DNA of 64,000 nt, from contig OZ018324.1 of assembly GCA_963969495.1 (NCBI GenBank), positions 43,026,609-43,090,608 of the forward strand. The letters are read 5' to 3'. Each line of letters opens with the position of its first letter. Positions within the stretch are counted from its first letter, which is position 1. The translations under genes and the position numbers were made by a program. Below, piece after piece: positions 36,363-46,863 of the stretch. The notes under the pieces are model-generated. The model was not told the DNA's origin. It searched no databases and saw only the letters and a program-made list of their open reading frames with translations. Source of the stretch: Ceratothoa steindachneri (taxonomy: Eukaryota; Arthropoda; Malacostraca; Isopoda; Cymothoidae).

Positions 36363-36383
36363 CTGACTGTCAATGACAGTCAG
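36363..36383. repeat. Perfect 10-bp inverted repeat followed by T runs
   Basis: CTGACTGTCA and TGACAGTCAG flank a single A and are followed by CTACTTTTTT. The hairpin lies between two GGAGGAA motifs near the presumed 3' end of the LINE. It may be part of the 3' RNA structure recognised by RT. Confidence 0.8.
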
Positions 36384-36540
36384 CTACTTTTTTGACGGAG
36401 GAATTTTTTTTTAGTTAACCACGACATGAAGAATGCTAGTGATGCCCTAACACCAGGGCAAACTAGAAAACTTATTCACACCTTTATATACCTACCACAC
36501 AATTTCACCACTTTAACCTAAAGTAAAGTAAAGTAATTAA

Positions 36541-37843
36541 GTGGAATGCAAAGGAAATAGGATTGTAATTGCTACCTACAGATCTTTACAGATAAGTTGA
36601 GACAACGATGGTACCGTCATTTCCAGAGTTTTAGAGCCTTCTAATCATCAAATTAGATAAGACAACCCATTTTAGAAGCAATTATGATGGAATTAACTTA
36701 AGGATTACTTTGTTACTTTACTAAGTTATGACAAAAAAAATAAATAGGCCGCCATCTTGGGAGCCAGTACCCACATTGTTAATTGGAATCGCATCATATT
36801 ATATTAGATATCATTTTGAAGAGAATTTTTTTAATTAAAATATGTTATGAACATTTCATATTAATCAATTTTAAAGAAAATATGATTGACTGATTGGGAA
36901 TTGAGGCTTATGTCTGATTTTAGGAACGCGGTAAAAAAACTAGAGGTCTAACGATATTTAGAAATCGCCTTTTGAATTTGAATCTCATGGTAGGCTTTCG
37001 AATTAGGAATATTCCGAGGGTTTTTTTAATTGCAGGATGTGTGGGGAACGCAACCGCCCACAATTAAGTAGGTGGTATCAGTGCGGGCGAAGCCCCCTAT
37101 TTCGAAATTACCTTAAAAATGATAATTTATGGCGCAAATAGATTAAAGTAGGAAGCGCTATCGACGTCTTAATTTACCCTTTTACATATATTTTATAATT
37201 ATTGAACCAAAATTACCATCTTCCACTCTTTTTTTCTTTTTAAGATGGGTTTAAAGTTTCTTAATTCAACGGAAAAAAAGTGATTTAGTTATACGTCAAA
37301 ATACGAGAAGTGATTGAGAGACGACAAAAATTGGGAAAATATGACAATGCTGTTTATTTTTTAACGTTAGGAGATGTTTAACTGTTAATCTTGAGAGCGT
37401 TAACTATTATAGTTACTTATGAATCTGAATTTCAAAGCTTTGCATGAGATTCTCCTCATTCTCTAGAGTGTTCTGGCTGTATCTTTTGACGACTGGTATT
37501 ATTTTGTTAGTTTGTACAAAGTAACATTAGTTATTGCATTGCTTAATCAGATACCAGCAGCTTAGGCAAGACAAAAAATCCGTTTATTTGATCACGGTCT
37601 ACATGCGACTTTCCTATAAGAGAGGTAATAACTATACGGGAATAGCGGTCATTTTAGAGCACTTATTCATACTGATTTCCTTACATCAAATGTTATATTT
37701 TGGGTTCAACGTTTGAACCCATTTTATGATTTCATACAACATCAAAGTCCTAATTTTTTAGGTGTCTTTGAGTCCTATTCCATTCACGATGTGCTTTTTA
37801 TACGTAGCTTAAATAATTTGACAAATTTTTGTAAAGGGTAACA
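36541..37843. other. No recognised gene
   Basis: AT-rich DNA with only very short frames. I see no transposon end before the TA dinucleotide at 37844. Confidence 0.5.
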
Positions 37844-37845
37844 TA

Positions 37846-38785
37846 CGAGGGGTGGTCAATAAGTTTTGCAATTTGGATATAATGAAACGAGATATGAGGA
37901 AAAGTGTTTTATTATTTTTCAATATAACTACCCTCGACTTGAATGCACTTGCGCCACTTGTATTTGAGGATTCGAATGCCCGACAACCAGAAATCTTTCG
38001 ACTGCTGTTCAATCCACTCCTGGACAGCGAGCTGGACATCTTCATCGTCCCCAAACTGGCGTCCACGCAGTGCAGCCTAGAGCTGGCGGAATAAAAAGTA
38101 GTCGTTAGGGGCCAGATCTGGACTGTAGATGGGATGGTTGAGCTCCTCGAATCGGCACTCGCGCAGGGCAGCTTGTGCAACTCTGACCTTGTGGACTTTG
38201 ACGACGTTGAAGTCGATCATGGGGCGTGAGGTCTCTTTGGACCCAACGGGCAAATACCTTGGTCATGGCCAAATTGTCGGGGATGATGTTGATAACACTT
38301 CCATGTGATATTCTAAGTTCTCATTCGATTTCTTCGACTTTCACCCGTCGATTTTCGAGGATCATCCTCTCCACACGGGCCACATTGTCTTCGTTGGTCA
38401 CGTCTGACGGGCGTCCTGGACGCGGGTCATCTTCAAGGGACTCACGACCATGGCGGAACTCCCTATTCCAGCGAACAATGGTTGAATAGGAAGGGGCCGT
38501 GTCGGTGTACACTGCAACCATGCGTTTATGGATCTCTTTTGCATTCTTGCCTTCCTTGGTCAAAAATTTGATCACTGCACGCACTGCGCGGTGCTCAACC
38601 TTCTCCATTGTTGAAAAAATTGTGAGTGACGATCTGCGATCAGCTACTGCTTATTAAATAGACAAGGCAGGAGCGTGCGGCTGCAGGTCCTGACTTGTCA
38701 TAACTTGTCCTAACACCCCCACAAATAGCCATCCCCTTCCTCTGTTTTGCCTTACCGATTCGCAAAACTTATTGACCGCCCCTCG
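37846..38785 (-). mobile_element. Internally deleted mariner transposon with intact TIRs
   Basis: Both ends carry the inverted repeat CGAGGGGYGGTCAATAAGTT followed by TTGC, with one mismatch, and each is flanked by TA, the mariner target duplication. The element is 940 bp long against about 1.3 kb for full mariners. It contains both ends of a transposase on the - strand with the middle missing. Such copies can be moved by a transposase made elsewhere if the ends are intact. Confidence 0.95.
37895..38608 (-). pseudogene. Mariner transposase with central deletion
   Basis: The - strand starts with MEKVEHRAVRAVIKFLTKEG and a GRESLEDDPRPGRPSD linker, followed by VEEIENELRISHGSVINII and MTKVFARWVPKR, the two helix-turn-helix units and their link. 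Right after WVPKR the sequence jumps to KVHKVRVAQAALRECRFEEL and YSPDLAPNDYFLF, the third catalytic block, and ends with KYKWRKCIQVEGSYIEK. About 100 codons that would hold the first catalytic Asp are deleted, and the second (usually DNAPVH) is damaged. The DNA-binding half is an open frame of 95 codons and could in principle still be made. Confidence 0.92.
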
Positions 38786-39597
38786 TATATGCTGCAGATT
38801 TATTTTGAAATTTCACAATATTAAATTCAATAATATACCTTAAGTGCTCTTTTCTGTTGTTTATTCAATTTAATAAATTTGAAGATAAAAACCATGTATA
38901 ATAATTCAGGCCTTAAAAGGCTATAATTGATAAAAACTCTAATCCTTTCAAGCAAATAACGGAATTGTTTTATATAAAATTTAGAGCCAATTAAAGAGGG
39001 CTTCTTTTTCAAGAGGGTCTGTAAGTGAAACTATGTAGAAGAAATATAGCTGCTATTTATTTAATGGCCCTTTAGCTTGCGGCCTACGCAATCCTCCCCA
39101 GATATCAGCAGCTACATCTTGGTCCATGGTACACCGAACACCCTCTTCCAGGGTACACTCAGGTGTCGGCTTAGGAATCATGAGACATACAGTGGTATGT
39201 CCAATGTATGCAGTAAAACAGATAAGTTTAATTTGTCAGAAAATGGAGATAAGATATAATTGTGACTAGATATAAAATATGAGGAAAGGAGAAACTTAGG
39301 ACAGATGAAGTTAAGAAGAGGAGTCATGCTCTATTCAGAGAAGTGTCCTAAAACTCCTTCAGCTCTATTATATATATCTAAAGGCAATAAATTTCAGGTA
39401 TATCATGAGATAAGTTTCGTTACGGGTTAATGACTTACTAATTTAAAGACGTAAACTTTAGGCCACGAGAACTATAAAATTTGAAGAGCCCAAATAACCT
39501 TGTTAGATAGTTAGGGATAAGTGAACTTTTATGTAAGACACGAACACATATCTTAGGGAAGAAGTCATCTTGGAGGACAAAATACTCATATACTGTC
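38786..39597. other. No recognised gene
   Basis: AT-rich spacer between two DNA transposons, with only short frames. Confidence 0.5.
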
Positions 39598-39599
39598 TA

Positions 39600-41186
39600 T
39601 ATGAGGGGAAATAAGTATTCGTACACCTTCAAAAATTCAATTTTAATAGCCTTTGAACCCATCAAACTTCATGAAATTTACAGAATAGATGTATATTAAT
39701 GTATATTTAAAATTTTTGTGGCCAAAAATACATGAAACAGAATTGACAGTCAGTAAACGTGAAATTGATGAAAACAGTTGTGAAAATAGTATATATACAA
39801 ATCGATATTTGGTGATTAATACTTAGTTGCATAACCTTTGTTGGCCTTCACCGCTATCAATCGTTTGCTGGTGTTCTTCACTAGTGCGCTGCAGCATTCT
39901 TCTGATATTTCGGCACATTCCTCCTGGCAGATTACCTCTAATTCTTCGCTGTTCATGGTACCTCTCAAATGAAGCTTGTTCTTCAATGTTCGCCACAAGT
40001 TCTCTATTGGTTTCAAATCTGGCGATTGACTAGGCCACTCTAGAACGTTTATATTGCTTTTTGGGAACCATTTGAGAGTAGCTTTCGCAGTATGCTTTGG
40101 ATCATTGTCTTGTTGAAAGATCTATCCCTCCCAATTCCAAGCTTCTCTACAGAAACGAACAAATGTTATTCTAAAATGTATCTATAGATTGCTAAATTCA
40201 TGGTCCCATCTATGATGTGAATATTGCTGGTCCCCTTGGAAGAGAAACAACCCCACAACATGATCCTACCTCCCTCAGAGCTTATGGTGTGGATGGTATT
40301 CTTAGGATCCTAGGCACTACCATCTTTCCTCCAGACAGGACGGCCATCTTTACGGCCGTCTGACCACAAGATATTATCCGAAAACTCAGCAAGTTACTCC
40401 AAATGCTCACGTGCGACTTTCAACCTTGAAGCTCAGTGTCTTTTCAGCAGCAAAGGGGTTTCCTTGGCCTGCGAGAATTAAAATCATGTCGGATAAGTTT
40501 ATTGATGGTTCACTTGGTGACCGACTTTCTTGCCGCCACTAGGTCATCTTAAATTTTCTTACGGGTCGTCATAGAAGCAACTCTCACCTTTTCGTGTATG
40601 AGAAAAGAAGTTTTGGGGTAAATCTTCCGAGGAGCACCTGAAAGATGAAGGTTCTCGATGGTTCCCACCCATTTCTACTTCAGAATAACAAAGCCAATGG
40701 TGCTGAAGGGTATTTTTAGTTGCTCGTATATCTTTCGGAAGCTCAGCCCATCACTATGGAGGTTCATAATATCTTAATTCTGGTCATTGGATAGTTCTGT
40801 ATTCTTCGCTATGATAACGGCTTTACTACGGGCACGTAGACTGTTAAATGAAATTCCTATCTTTCCTGAGCTCTTGTTGACTGCTGTACATATTTGTAGA
40901 ACTGTCTAGAGGCTTCTTTGCACCGTCACACCGAATAGTGTCTTTCCCATGTGCTTTAAAAATCAAGTTCATACGATTTATGTTTCTGTACGAATAGTTT
41001 TTCACTCTTGTTTTAATTAATTTTAAGGTTACTGAATATCATTTTAGTTTCATGCCTTTTTTGTACACAGAACTTTTAACGTTACATTAATATATATCTA
41101 TTTTGTAAATTTCACACAATTTGATCCGTTGCAAGTTTAGTAAAATTATATTACTAAGTCGTACGAATACATATTTTCCCCCACTG
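39600..41186 (-). mobile_element. Tc1-like DNA transposon with terminal inverted repeats
   Basis: The left end reads GGGGAAATAAGTATTCGTAC from 39605. The right end, on the - strand from 41186, reads CAGTGGGGGAAAATATGTAT followed by TCGTAC. Both are bounded by TA. The length of 1587 bp is normal for Tc1 elements. The single transposase lies on the - strand and is broken. The right end borders a short TA microsatellite (41187-41211). Confidence 0.9.
39816..40985 (-). pseudogene. Tc1-like transposase, frameshifted
   Basis: Read on the - strand, an N-terminal helix-turn-helix zone (LSFRKIYEQLKIP-like, near 40740) is followed by a central block with NILWSDGRKDGRPVWRKDGS. RIMLWGCFSSKGTSNIHIID comes next, near 40270. 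The open frame at 40016-39816 encodes MKPIENLWRTLKNKLHLRGT and the C-terminal tail. The QDNDPKHT-type block and the Asp of SPDLKPIE fall at a frameshift near 40030-40110. The order and spacing are those of a DD34E Tc1 transposase that has been inactivated. Confidence 0.88.
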
Positions 41187-41269
41187 TATATATATATATA
41201 TATAATATATATGAAAAGAAACTCCCAACTTGCACATGAGTCAAAATTATGATAAATAACACCTACAAG
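41187..41269. repeat. (TA)n microsatellite and junction
   Basis: A short TA run stands between the Tc1 right end and the 3' end of a PLE. Its first TA doubles as the Tc1 target duplication. Confidence 0.8.
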
Positions 41270-42640
41270 GAAAATGGAAAAACGATTCCGAGCGCTTTTG
41301 TCTTTATTCTAAAAGACCTCTTCATGGAATATCGTAGGTCAGGACAGACAATATCTTAAATAGTAAGGAGTGGGGGTTAAAACTGCTACCTGTGATTTAA
41401 TATAATTAGATATGATAGGATTTAGGCTAAACAATCGAGGGCTAATATTAAAATTTGGGAAAGTATTAAAAGAGATACACTCCAAAATATTTCTTGATAT
41501 GTAGTTTGTACATTAAATAACAGGTTTAGCACTATTCCAATTAATAGTATGATGCTGACTATAGATACGTAAAAATAATGCGGATTGTTGACAAAAATTA
41601 CAAAAAATAGTTTGGCACAGTTTAACTCTAACATTCAATTCTTTACCTGTCTGTCCATAATAGCATTTTTCACAATTATTGCGCCTAATAGAATATACAA
41701 TGTCTGGTTTAGCGGGTGAATTTTTTATGAGCAGGCGATGGATAGTGTTTTCATATTTAAATACAACATTTATGGTCAAAGGTTTTAGTAAACGTGGTAA
41801 TTTAATGAAACTTTCGTTAAAAGGTAAAACTAATAGATTTTTGGCATGAAATTTAGGGATGTTATGATTAGGTTGATAAAATGAACGCTGAGCAGAATTC
41901 TAACAATTTGTAAGTACGTAGAAAGGGTAACACAAATTTAAACCTATATTATATATCCTATCAACCTCTTTTTCCAAATATTGGGAGAAACAATTCTCAG
42001 GGCACGGAGAAACATGTAAGAGAAAACACTTTTTTTGATACTAATATGGTGATCAGAATAGAAATGGATGTATGAGTCAATGGCTGTAGGTTTTCTATAA
42101 ATTTTATATTTACGAGTAAAACCTTGGTCTGTTCGGTGGATCAAAATATCTAAGAAAGAGATGGTGTAATCTTTTTCCTTTTCTAAAGTAAATTTAATTG
42201 AGGGAACTGACGTGTTGATTTTTTCAAGAAAAGTACTGATATTAAGATCATTAGGCCACAAACAAATCATGTTATTAACATAACGCATCCCGAAAATAGG
42301 AGTTATGTTGGTCTGGGGAAGTATTTTGGATTCAAAAACTCCATATATAGATTTGCCGTTACCGGGGACAAACAATCACCCATAGCCATTCCAAAGATTT
42401 GACGGTAATATTTCCGGTAAAGGTGAATTTACAGTTGTTAATACAGACGGAAATAAGTTTAATAATAGTTAAGCCGGTATAGGGAGAACAACATTAACAA
42501 GGTACTCTTCGAGGAAATTTAGGAGATCGGGTTCGGGAACTTTTGTAAAGAGGTAACATACATCGAAACTAACCAAGCTAAAATTATCAGGGTAAAGATA
42601 ATTAAGTTTCCAAATGAGATCGTCAAAAATTCACCCCCTA
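41270..42640 (-). mobile_element. Penelope-like element A, 5'-truncated
   Basis: On the - strand the element opens within RT (SLVSFDVCYLFTKVPEPDLL near 42570). It continues with the 42375-41944 frame, which holds MRYVNNMICLWP, where YVDD has become YVNN, and KDYTISFLDILIHRTDQGF. The GIY-YIG endonuclease follows at 41779-41513 (DIVYSIRRNNCEKCYYGQTG). Order and motifs are those of PLEs, in which RT is linked to a C-terminal GIY-YIG nuclease that nicks target DNA. The 5' end is lost at 42640, where another PLE fragment begins in the opposite direction. Confidence 0.9.
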
Positions 42641-43097
42641 AACTAGGCATTGTATATTTTATTGGTTGTAATAATTGTAAAAAATTCTATTATGGACATA
42701 CAGGTAAAGAATTGGATGTTAAACAACACCAAACTAATGTTCGTAATTTATGTAACAATCTACATTATTTTTAGATATCTATAGTCAGGATCATACTATT
42801 AATTGGAATAGTGTTAAACCTATTATTAAATGTACAAAGTACATTTCAGGAAATATTATGGAGTGTATCTCTATTAATACTTTCCTAACTTTTAAAATTA
42901 GCCCTGGATTGTTTAGCCTAAGTCCTATCATATCTAATTATATTAAATCACAAATTAAAGTGTTTAAAGTATTTGTACCCCCTAGTTAGGGTTTTGATGC
43001 AGGCATCTGTTTCAATCCCCCACTCCTTAATATTTAAGACATTGTCTGTCCTGACCTACGTTATTCTATGAAGAGGTCGTTCAAAATAAAGACTCTA
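42637..43097 (+). mobile_element. Penelope-like element B, GIY-YIG end, inverted relative to A
   Basis: The + strand starts directly with the nuclease (LGIVYFIGCNNCKKFYYGHT). It then matches element A in inverse orientation down to the shared 3' stretch ending TATGAAGAGGTCGTTC and AAATAAAGAC. The DNA match to A over about 450 bp is high by eye, including TAATTATATTAAATCACA and CTCCTTAATATTTAAGA. It carries no RT, so it is a strong 5' truncation. It meets A head to head at 42637-42640. Confidence 0.88.
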
Positions 43098-44230
43098 AAG
43101 TCTTATTTTAAAAATAATTGTTACCCCCCACCTTTGGTTGAAAAACTAATCAATAATTTTCTTACCAAAATTTACTCTCCATCCTTTCTCTCATATAATG
43201 TTCCCCAAAAGAAAAAAAAAATTTGTAGTACCTGGAATGGGACCTTACAATAAATTATTCACAAGAAAATGCCACAAATTACCCCCCCCAAAATTTCCTT
43301 CATACAAACTTCAAAACTACTTTTGTTAACCCACTTTCCATAGGAAGTTTCTTCTCGTCAAAAGACAAACTTCCTCTAGAAATGAGCAGCCGTGTTGTTT
43401 ATGCTTTTACTTGTCCTTGTTGTTTGCAAGGAACCGATATTAATATGGTTCGCTCATTGAAAGAGATTTTTTGTTCTCACATAGGAATAAGCCATCGCAA
43501 GGAAAAATATTGTCTAAGAAGAAAGCTTCTGTAATTAGAAATCATAGTATACAATGCAAGACAGAATGTTCCATAGATAACTTCAAAATAATTGGTAATA
43601 ATAACAATGAATATAGTCTAGGAATTTTGGAATCCCTACTAATACGTACAAAATCTCCTACAGTCAACATAGATAATACCCCTGTTTCCCTTCTTATTTC
43701 TTAATTTTAATTACCTCATTCAACAACCTACCAACCTTCTCTCATTTAACAACAACCAATCAAATTCCTATCGTTTTTTAAGCCACGTCCTTTAATATTT
43801 GTTTACTTTTTGATTTCTCCTGGACTTCATCGGTAAGCAATATTGTACTGTAATTTTTTACTTGTGTGTTTTTTCTTCTTCTTTTTTTCGTGTCAATAGT
43901 GATTCCCTCAGATTAATAATTTGATTCTCTTGCCTTTTAAATTTCTGAGTTATCGGCAAGCAATATTATATTGTAATTATTTACTTTTGTTTTTTTGTTT
44001 TTTTTCTTTTCAATAGTGTTATACTAGATTAATAATTTGATTCTCTTGACTTTTAAATTCCTGAGTTATTTTCTAATTTTTGATTTACCTACATAGTCTT
44101 AATCTAATTATTTTTAATATTTTAATATTGTATAACTGTATTAGTTTAATTTATGTTTTAGAACCTAAAGATGAGTGATACGCCCGAAACGTTGTTCAAT
44201 AAATAAATCACATGTACCTCAGCCTCCTAT
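43085..44230 (+). mobile_element. Penelope-like element C, 3' part with untranslated tail
   Basis: The + strand carries a different PLE sequence: LKSYFKNNCYPPPLVEKLIN near 43090, a decayed connector, then VYAFTCPCCLQGT at about 43398 and the GIY-YIG C-terminal part. That part reads VIRNHSIQCKTECSIDNFKI and YSLGILESLLIRTKSPTVNI at 43530-43680. The tail holds a GATGAGTGATACGCCCGAAA stretch (44169-44188) and AATAAATAAA before a TA microsatellite. A frameshift near 43460 breaks the nuclease. The RT itself is missing upstream. Confidence 0.82.
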
Positions 44231-44250
44231 GTGTCCTTACATTCACCGTG

Positions 44251-44253
<3 letters not shown>

Positions 44254-44337
<84 letters not shown>

Positions 44338-44338
44338 G
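44254..44338. repeat. (TA)n microsatellite
   Basis: About 40 TA units with a few interruptions. It follows the 3' tail of PLE C and precedes a fold-back repeat. Confidence 0.97.
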
Positions 44339-44344
44339 CAGTTA

Positions 44345-44956
44345 AAAAGCCAAATTTTGGTTAGCTAGCTCTTTATCGAAGCCCTCGGAAGGAGCTCTTC
44401 TCAGATAGACGACAGGACAACGCATAAAATAAGCTTTTCTTTGACAGCCAATAAACTGTCTTTCGATGGGGCTTTTTAATTGTCATCCGTGCTTCTTGAT
44501 TTGACCAGGTGGGGCTAGAGTAGATAAACAAATTTTCCATTTTCTTTAACAATCAGGGATGAAACTCATAGGAGCCGATCGAAAGACAGTTTTTTGGCTC
44601 TCTTAGAAAAGCTTATTTTATGCGTTATATTCTCATGTATGTGAGAAGAGCTCCTCCCGATGGCTTCGATGAAGTTCTATTTAGCCAAAAAATTGCCTTC
44701 TTCAGCGTGTAATTATGATTGCGCTATTGCAAATAATTCTCGATTTTACAAGGCGGGGCTAGAGTGGATAAAGCAAATTTTCTTTTCGACAAGCAGGGAT
44801 GACAATTAAAAAGGCCGATCGAAAGACAGTTTGTGGGTGTCTTAGAAAAGCTTATTTTATCCGTTATTTTCTTATGTATGTGAGAAGATCTAGTAGTTAG
44901 CCAAATAATTGCCTTCTTAATCACATAATTATGATTGCGCTATTGCAAATAATTTT
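44345..44956. repeat. Fold-back repeat with two inverted arms and an extra direct copy
   Basis: The first arm (about 44345-44500) has AGGAGCTCTTCTCA, CGCATAAAATAAGCTTTTCT and AACTGTCTTTCGATGG. The second arm (about 44568-44690) carries the inverse: CCGATCGAAAGACAGTTT, AGAAAAGCTTATTTTATGCG and GAGAAGAGCTCCT. A third copy, direct to the second, follows about 240 bp later (CCGATCGAAAGACAGTTTGT at 44813). No coding frame is present. This is a palindromic, MITE-like or fold-back element; TIR-flanking duplications could not be defined. Confidence 0.85.

Positions 44957-44990
<34 letters not shown>
44957..44990. repeat. (TA)n microsatellite, also the 3' tail of a SINE
   Basis: An AT run stands exactly where the - strand SINE ends, so it is probably the tail of the SINE. 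Confidence 0.9.
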
Positions 44991-44992
<2 letters not shown>

Positions 44993-45152
44993 GAAGTGAT
45001 AAACAGAAACAAGAGAGCAAGGATCTTACTAGAGATGACCCAGAGAAAAGAGAAAAATCGAGAGAAAATAAACGGTTCGCCACGGCAAAGATTCGAACCT
45101 CAGACCTCTGGTTATCTAGACCAGTGATCTACCAACTAGGCTAACGTGACCA
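44991..45152 (-). mobile_element. tRNA-derived SINE
   Basis: Read on the - strand, the head resembles a tRNA. It contains an A-box (TAGCCTAGTTGG at 45142-45131), an anticodon-arm hairpin (CTGGT/ACCAG) and a B-box (GGTTCGAATC at 45101-45092). The acceptor-like ends pair only as GTCACG/CGTGGC, and the D and T stems are poor, so it is not a functional tRNA. A body of about 90 bases with no tRNA similarity follows and ends in an AT repeat. This is the structure of a SINE transcribed by RNA polymerase III and copied by a LINE or PLE enzyme. A degraded tRNA gene is the alternative. Confidence 0.78.
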
Positions 45153-45224
45153 TTGAGCAAAATTTGACGTAAATAAGCAATGAGACAAGAAACGTTTTTT
45201 GGATTTTGTAGACAGATGTGTACA

Positions 45225-45705
45225 AAACAGAAGAACGAATACTAGAAAACATCGTGAAAAGTAACACTATTGAAGAAAAAGCAAATAAGTTATCTCCCCG
45301 AATATATTATAAAAATAAAAAATGTCAGCAACGTTTAAATGAAAAACAATCTCCGTGAAAGAGAATCCTTCCAAATAAATATAAATGTGGTATACAAATT
45401 TAAAAGACCCCATGAAGACTGCAAGCCTCATACAAACAACCAATATATAGCTATGACCATCATTACCCTCAGCCGACACCTAACAATGCACTTGCAAGGA
45501 AGAGGAATCAAAACAGACTACAATGAAGAAAACAATGAATAAATTACCAGAAATTTCCTTGTTGAAAACACTACCATCCTCAAGAAAACCTCTGATCTGG
45601 GCGGCCTGAAATTTCTGGTGGCTCTTCTCATCAAAGACATAGCCTCAAACCTGAACACACTCCTTTGACTCTGACCTATAAAAGGCATCAAAGAACGAAA
45701 AACCA
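45225..45705 (+). pseudogene. Penelope-like element D, GIY-YIG remnant
   Basis: The frame encodes INVVYKFKRPHEDCKPHTNN, QYIAMTIITLSRHLTMHLQG and RGIKTDYNE, a GIY-YIG nuclease start. After a stop, ITRNFLVENTTILKKTSDLG follows. It is clearly related to element E (CPHEDCKLH, YIGMTTTSLSRRLTMHLQNG), so D and E form one PLE family, apart from A, B and C. The catalytic Gly of YIG is Ala here. The fragment begins just beyond the SINE and stops where a LINE ORF1 remnant starts. Confidence 0.85.
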
Positions 45706-45724
45706 AATAGGACTACAGTGATGG

Positions 45725-46750
45725 TCACCCTATTCGGCATCCTCAATATCTCCCTCCTCCGCCTGATTGATACGCCCTCAGGCTACGCCCTCAGAACAGG
45801 CGAAGAAACAGCTTGGCCCCTTCTTCAGTAATATTTTCCCTGAGGAGATTAAGGAACAGTTGACAGCCAAACACTCATGGGCCTCCATAACTAAGTAGAA
45901 ATTTTGGCAAGGCCAAGAATATCGTCGAGGTTGTGTTCGTCACCATCGACATGGAACGAAAAGCCAGGAAAGAAGGACTGCGTTGGTTCTACCAAAGGGT
46001 ATCACACGAGCAGATTGTAGTTGAATTCTTTATGCCGATCGACTGCTGCTTCAAGTGCCTTGCGGTAGAATAATATCACACAAGGGACTAGCCCGCAAAT
46101 GATCTGTTCTAACTGTTCACAACTAAAGCTCAGATGGAATGAGTGTAAGGCGGAGAAAACCAAATGCATTAACTGCGGTGGAGAACACAAAGCAATGGCC
46201 ATGAGATGAGGCTTCCGCAAGAAGGCAATTGAAGAGAAAAAAGTTAACAAAAACGAAAAGGTGGCAAAGATAAGAACTTGTGTGGAAGCATCATTGCCCC
46301 AAAACACCGAGACAATCGGCGCGACATAGTTGGTAATGCCAAAAGAAGGTCGCTAAATCATAGCTATGATCATGTTTGCCCACCTAGCGAATTTGGCTAA
46401 CCCCTGGACGTTTTCAGAAGAACTAATTCGTCTTCTGCAGATAAATGGGGTAAAACAGTCATTGTGTTTCCCACCTAAACCGCCTCAAAAGACGTCCTAG
46501 AAATCGAATTAGCCGATAAATTAAAGCAAGAAGAACGATAGAAAAAGCAATGAGAGAAGAAGAAAAGGCACGAAATGAAAACACAGAGTAAAACACAAAG
46601 AAGAAAAAGCAGAGAGGGAAGAAGACTTAAAAGGAAACTCGGAACAACTGTACCAGGGGATCTTTTGGGAGAAGTACAAATGAACCAAAGAGGAACCTTA
46701 GTCTTAAAAGGAGAAAGCAGGACTGCTGCAAGAAGGCATGGTCTCATTCA
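45725..46750 (+). pseudogene. LINE ORF1 remnant related to the 31-kb LINE
   Basis: The + strand contains, in broken frames, LIDTPSGYALRTGEE, CSNCSQLKLRWNECKAEKTK and CINCGGEHKAMAMR, followed by a Lys-rich zone. These align with the zinc knuckles and the preceding domain of ORF1 at 31499-33007 (LLDIPSGYIAICETE, CSKCSQLGHNWRNC, CVSCGQGHRTMAMSC). Several stops and one lost Cys make it inactive. It ends about 110 bp before the LTR element at 46864. No ORF2 follows, since other elements occupy that space. Confidence 0.8.
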
Positions 46751-46863
46751 GGAGTGATGCGTCGACACTGTATATCTCAAGTTGTTTAAAGTGAAAAGAA
46801 AAGGCCAAAAGACGTCCGAAATAGACAAGTAGGAGAGAAATAACAAAGTGATTAAATTAATAG

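Larger units (their letters stand above)
30980..36540 (+). mobile_element. Near-intact Jockey-like LINE retrotransposon
   Basis: The element has a GC-rich 5' region, ORF1 with three zinc knuckles, ORF2 with endonuclease and RT, and a 3' region with internal repeats. Both ORFs lie on the + strand, 10 bases apart. Composition and codon use differ sharply from the AT-rich flanks. ORF2 has no stop in 919 codons, so the copy is young compared with everything else in the window. The 5' edge is set where the GC-rich sequence begins and is approximate. The 3' edge is placed at an AAAGTAAAGTAAAGTAA stretch (36521-36537) and is also approximate. Confidence 0.9.

Noticed and set aside
36363..36400. Rho-independent bacterial terminator
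   Set aside because: The hairpin plus T-run looks similar, but the context is a eukaryotic LINE, so bacterial termination is not relevant.
45070..45152. Functional tRNA gene on the - strand
   Set aside because: A and B boxes are present, but the D and T stems pair poorly and the acceptor stem is shifted, with a non-tRNA body and AT tail behind it. A SINE fits better.
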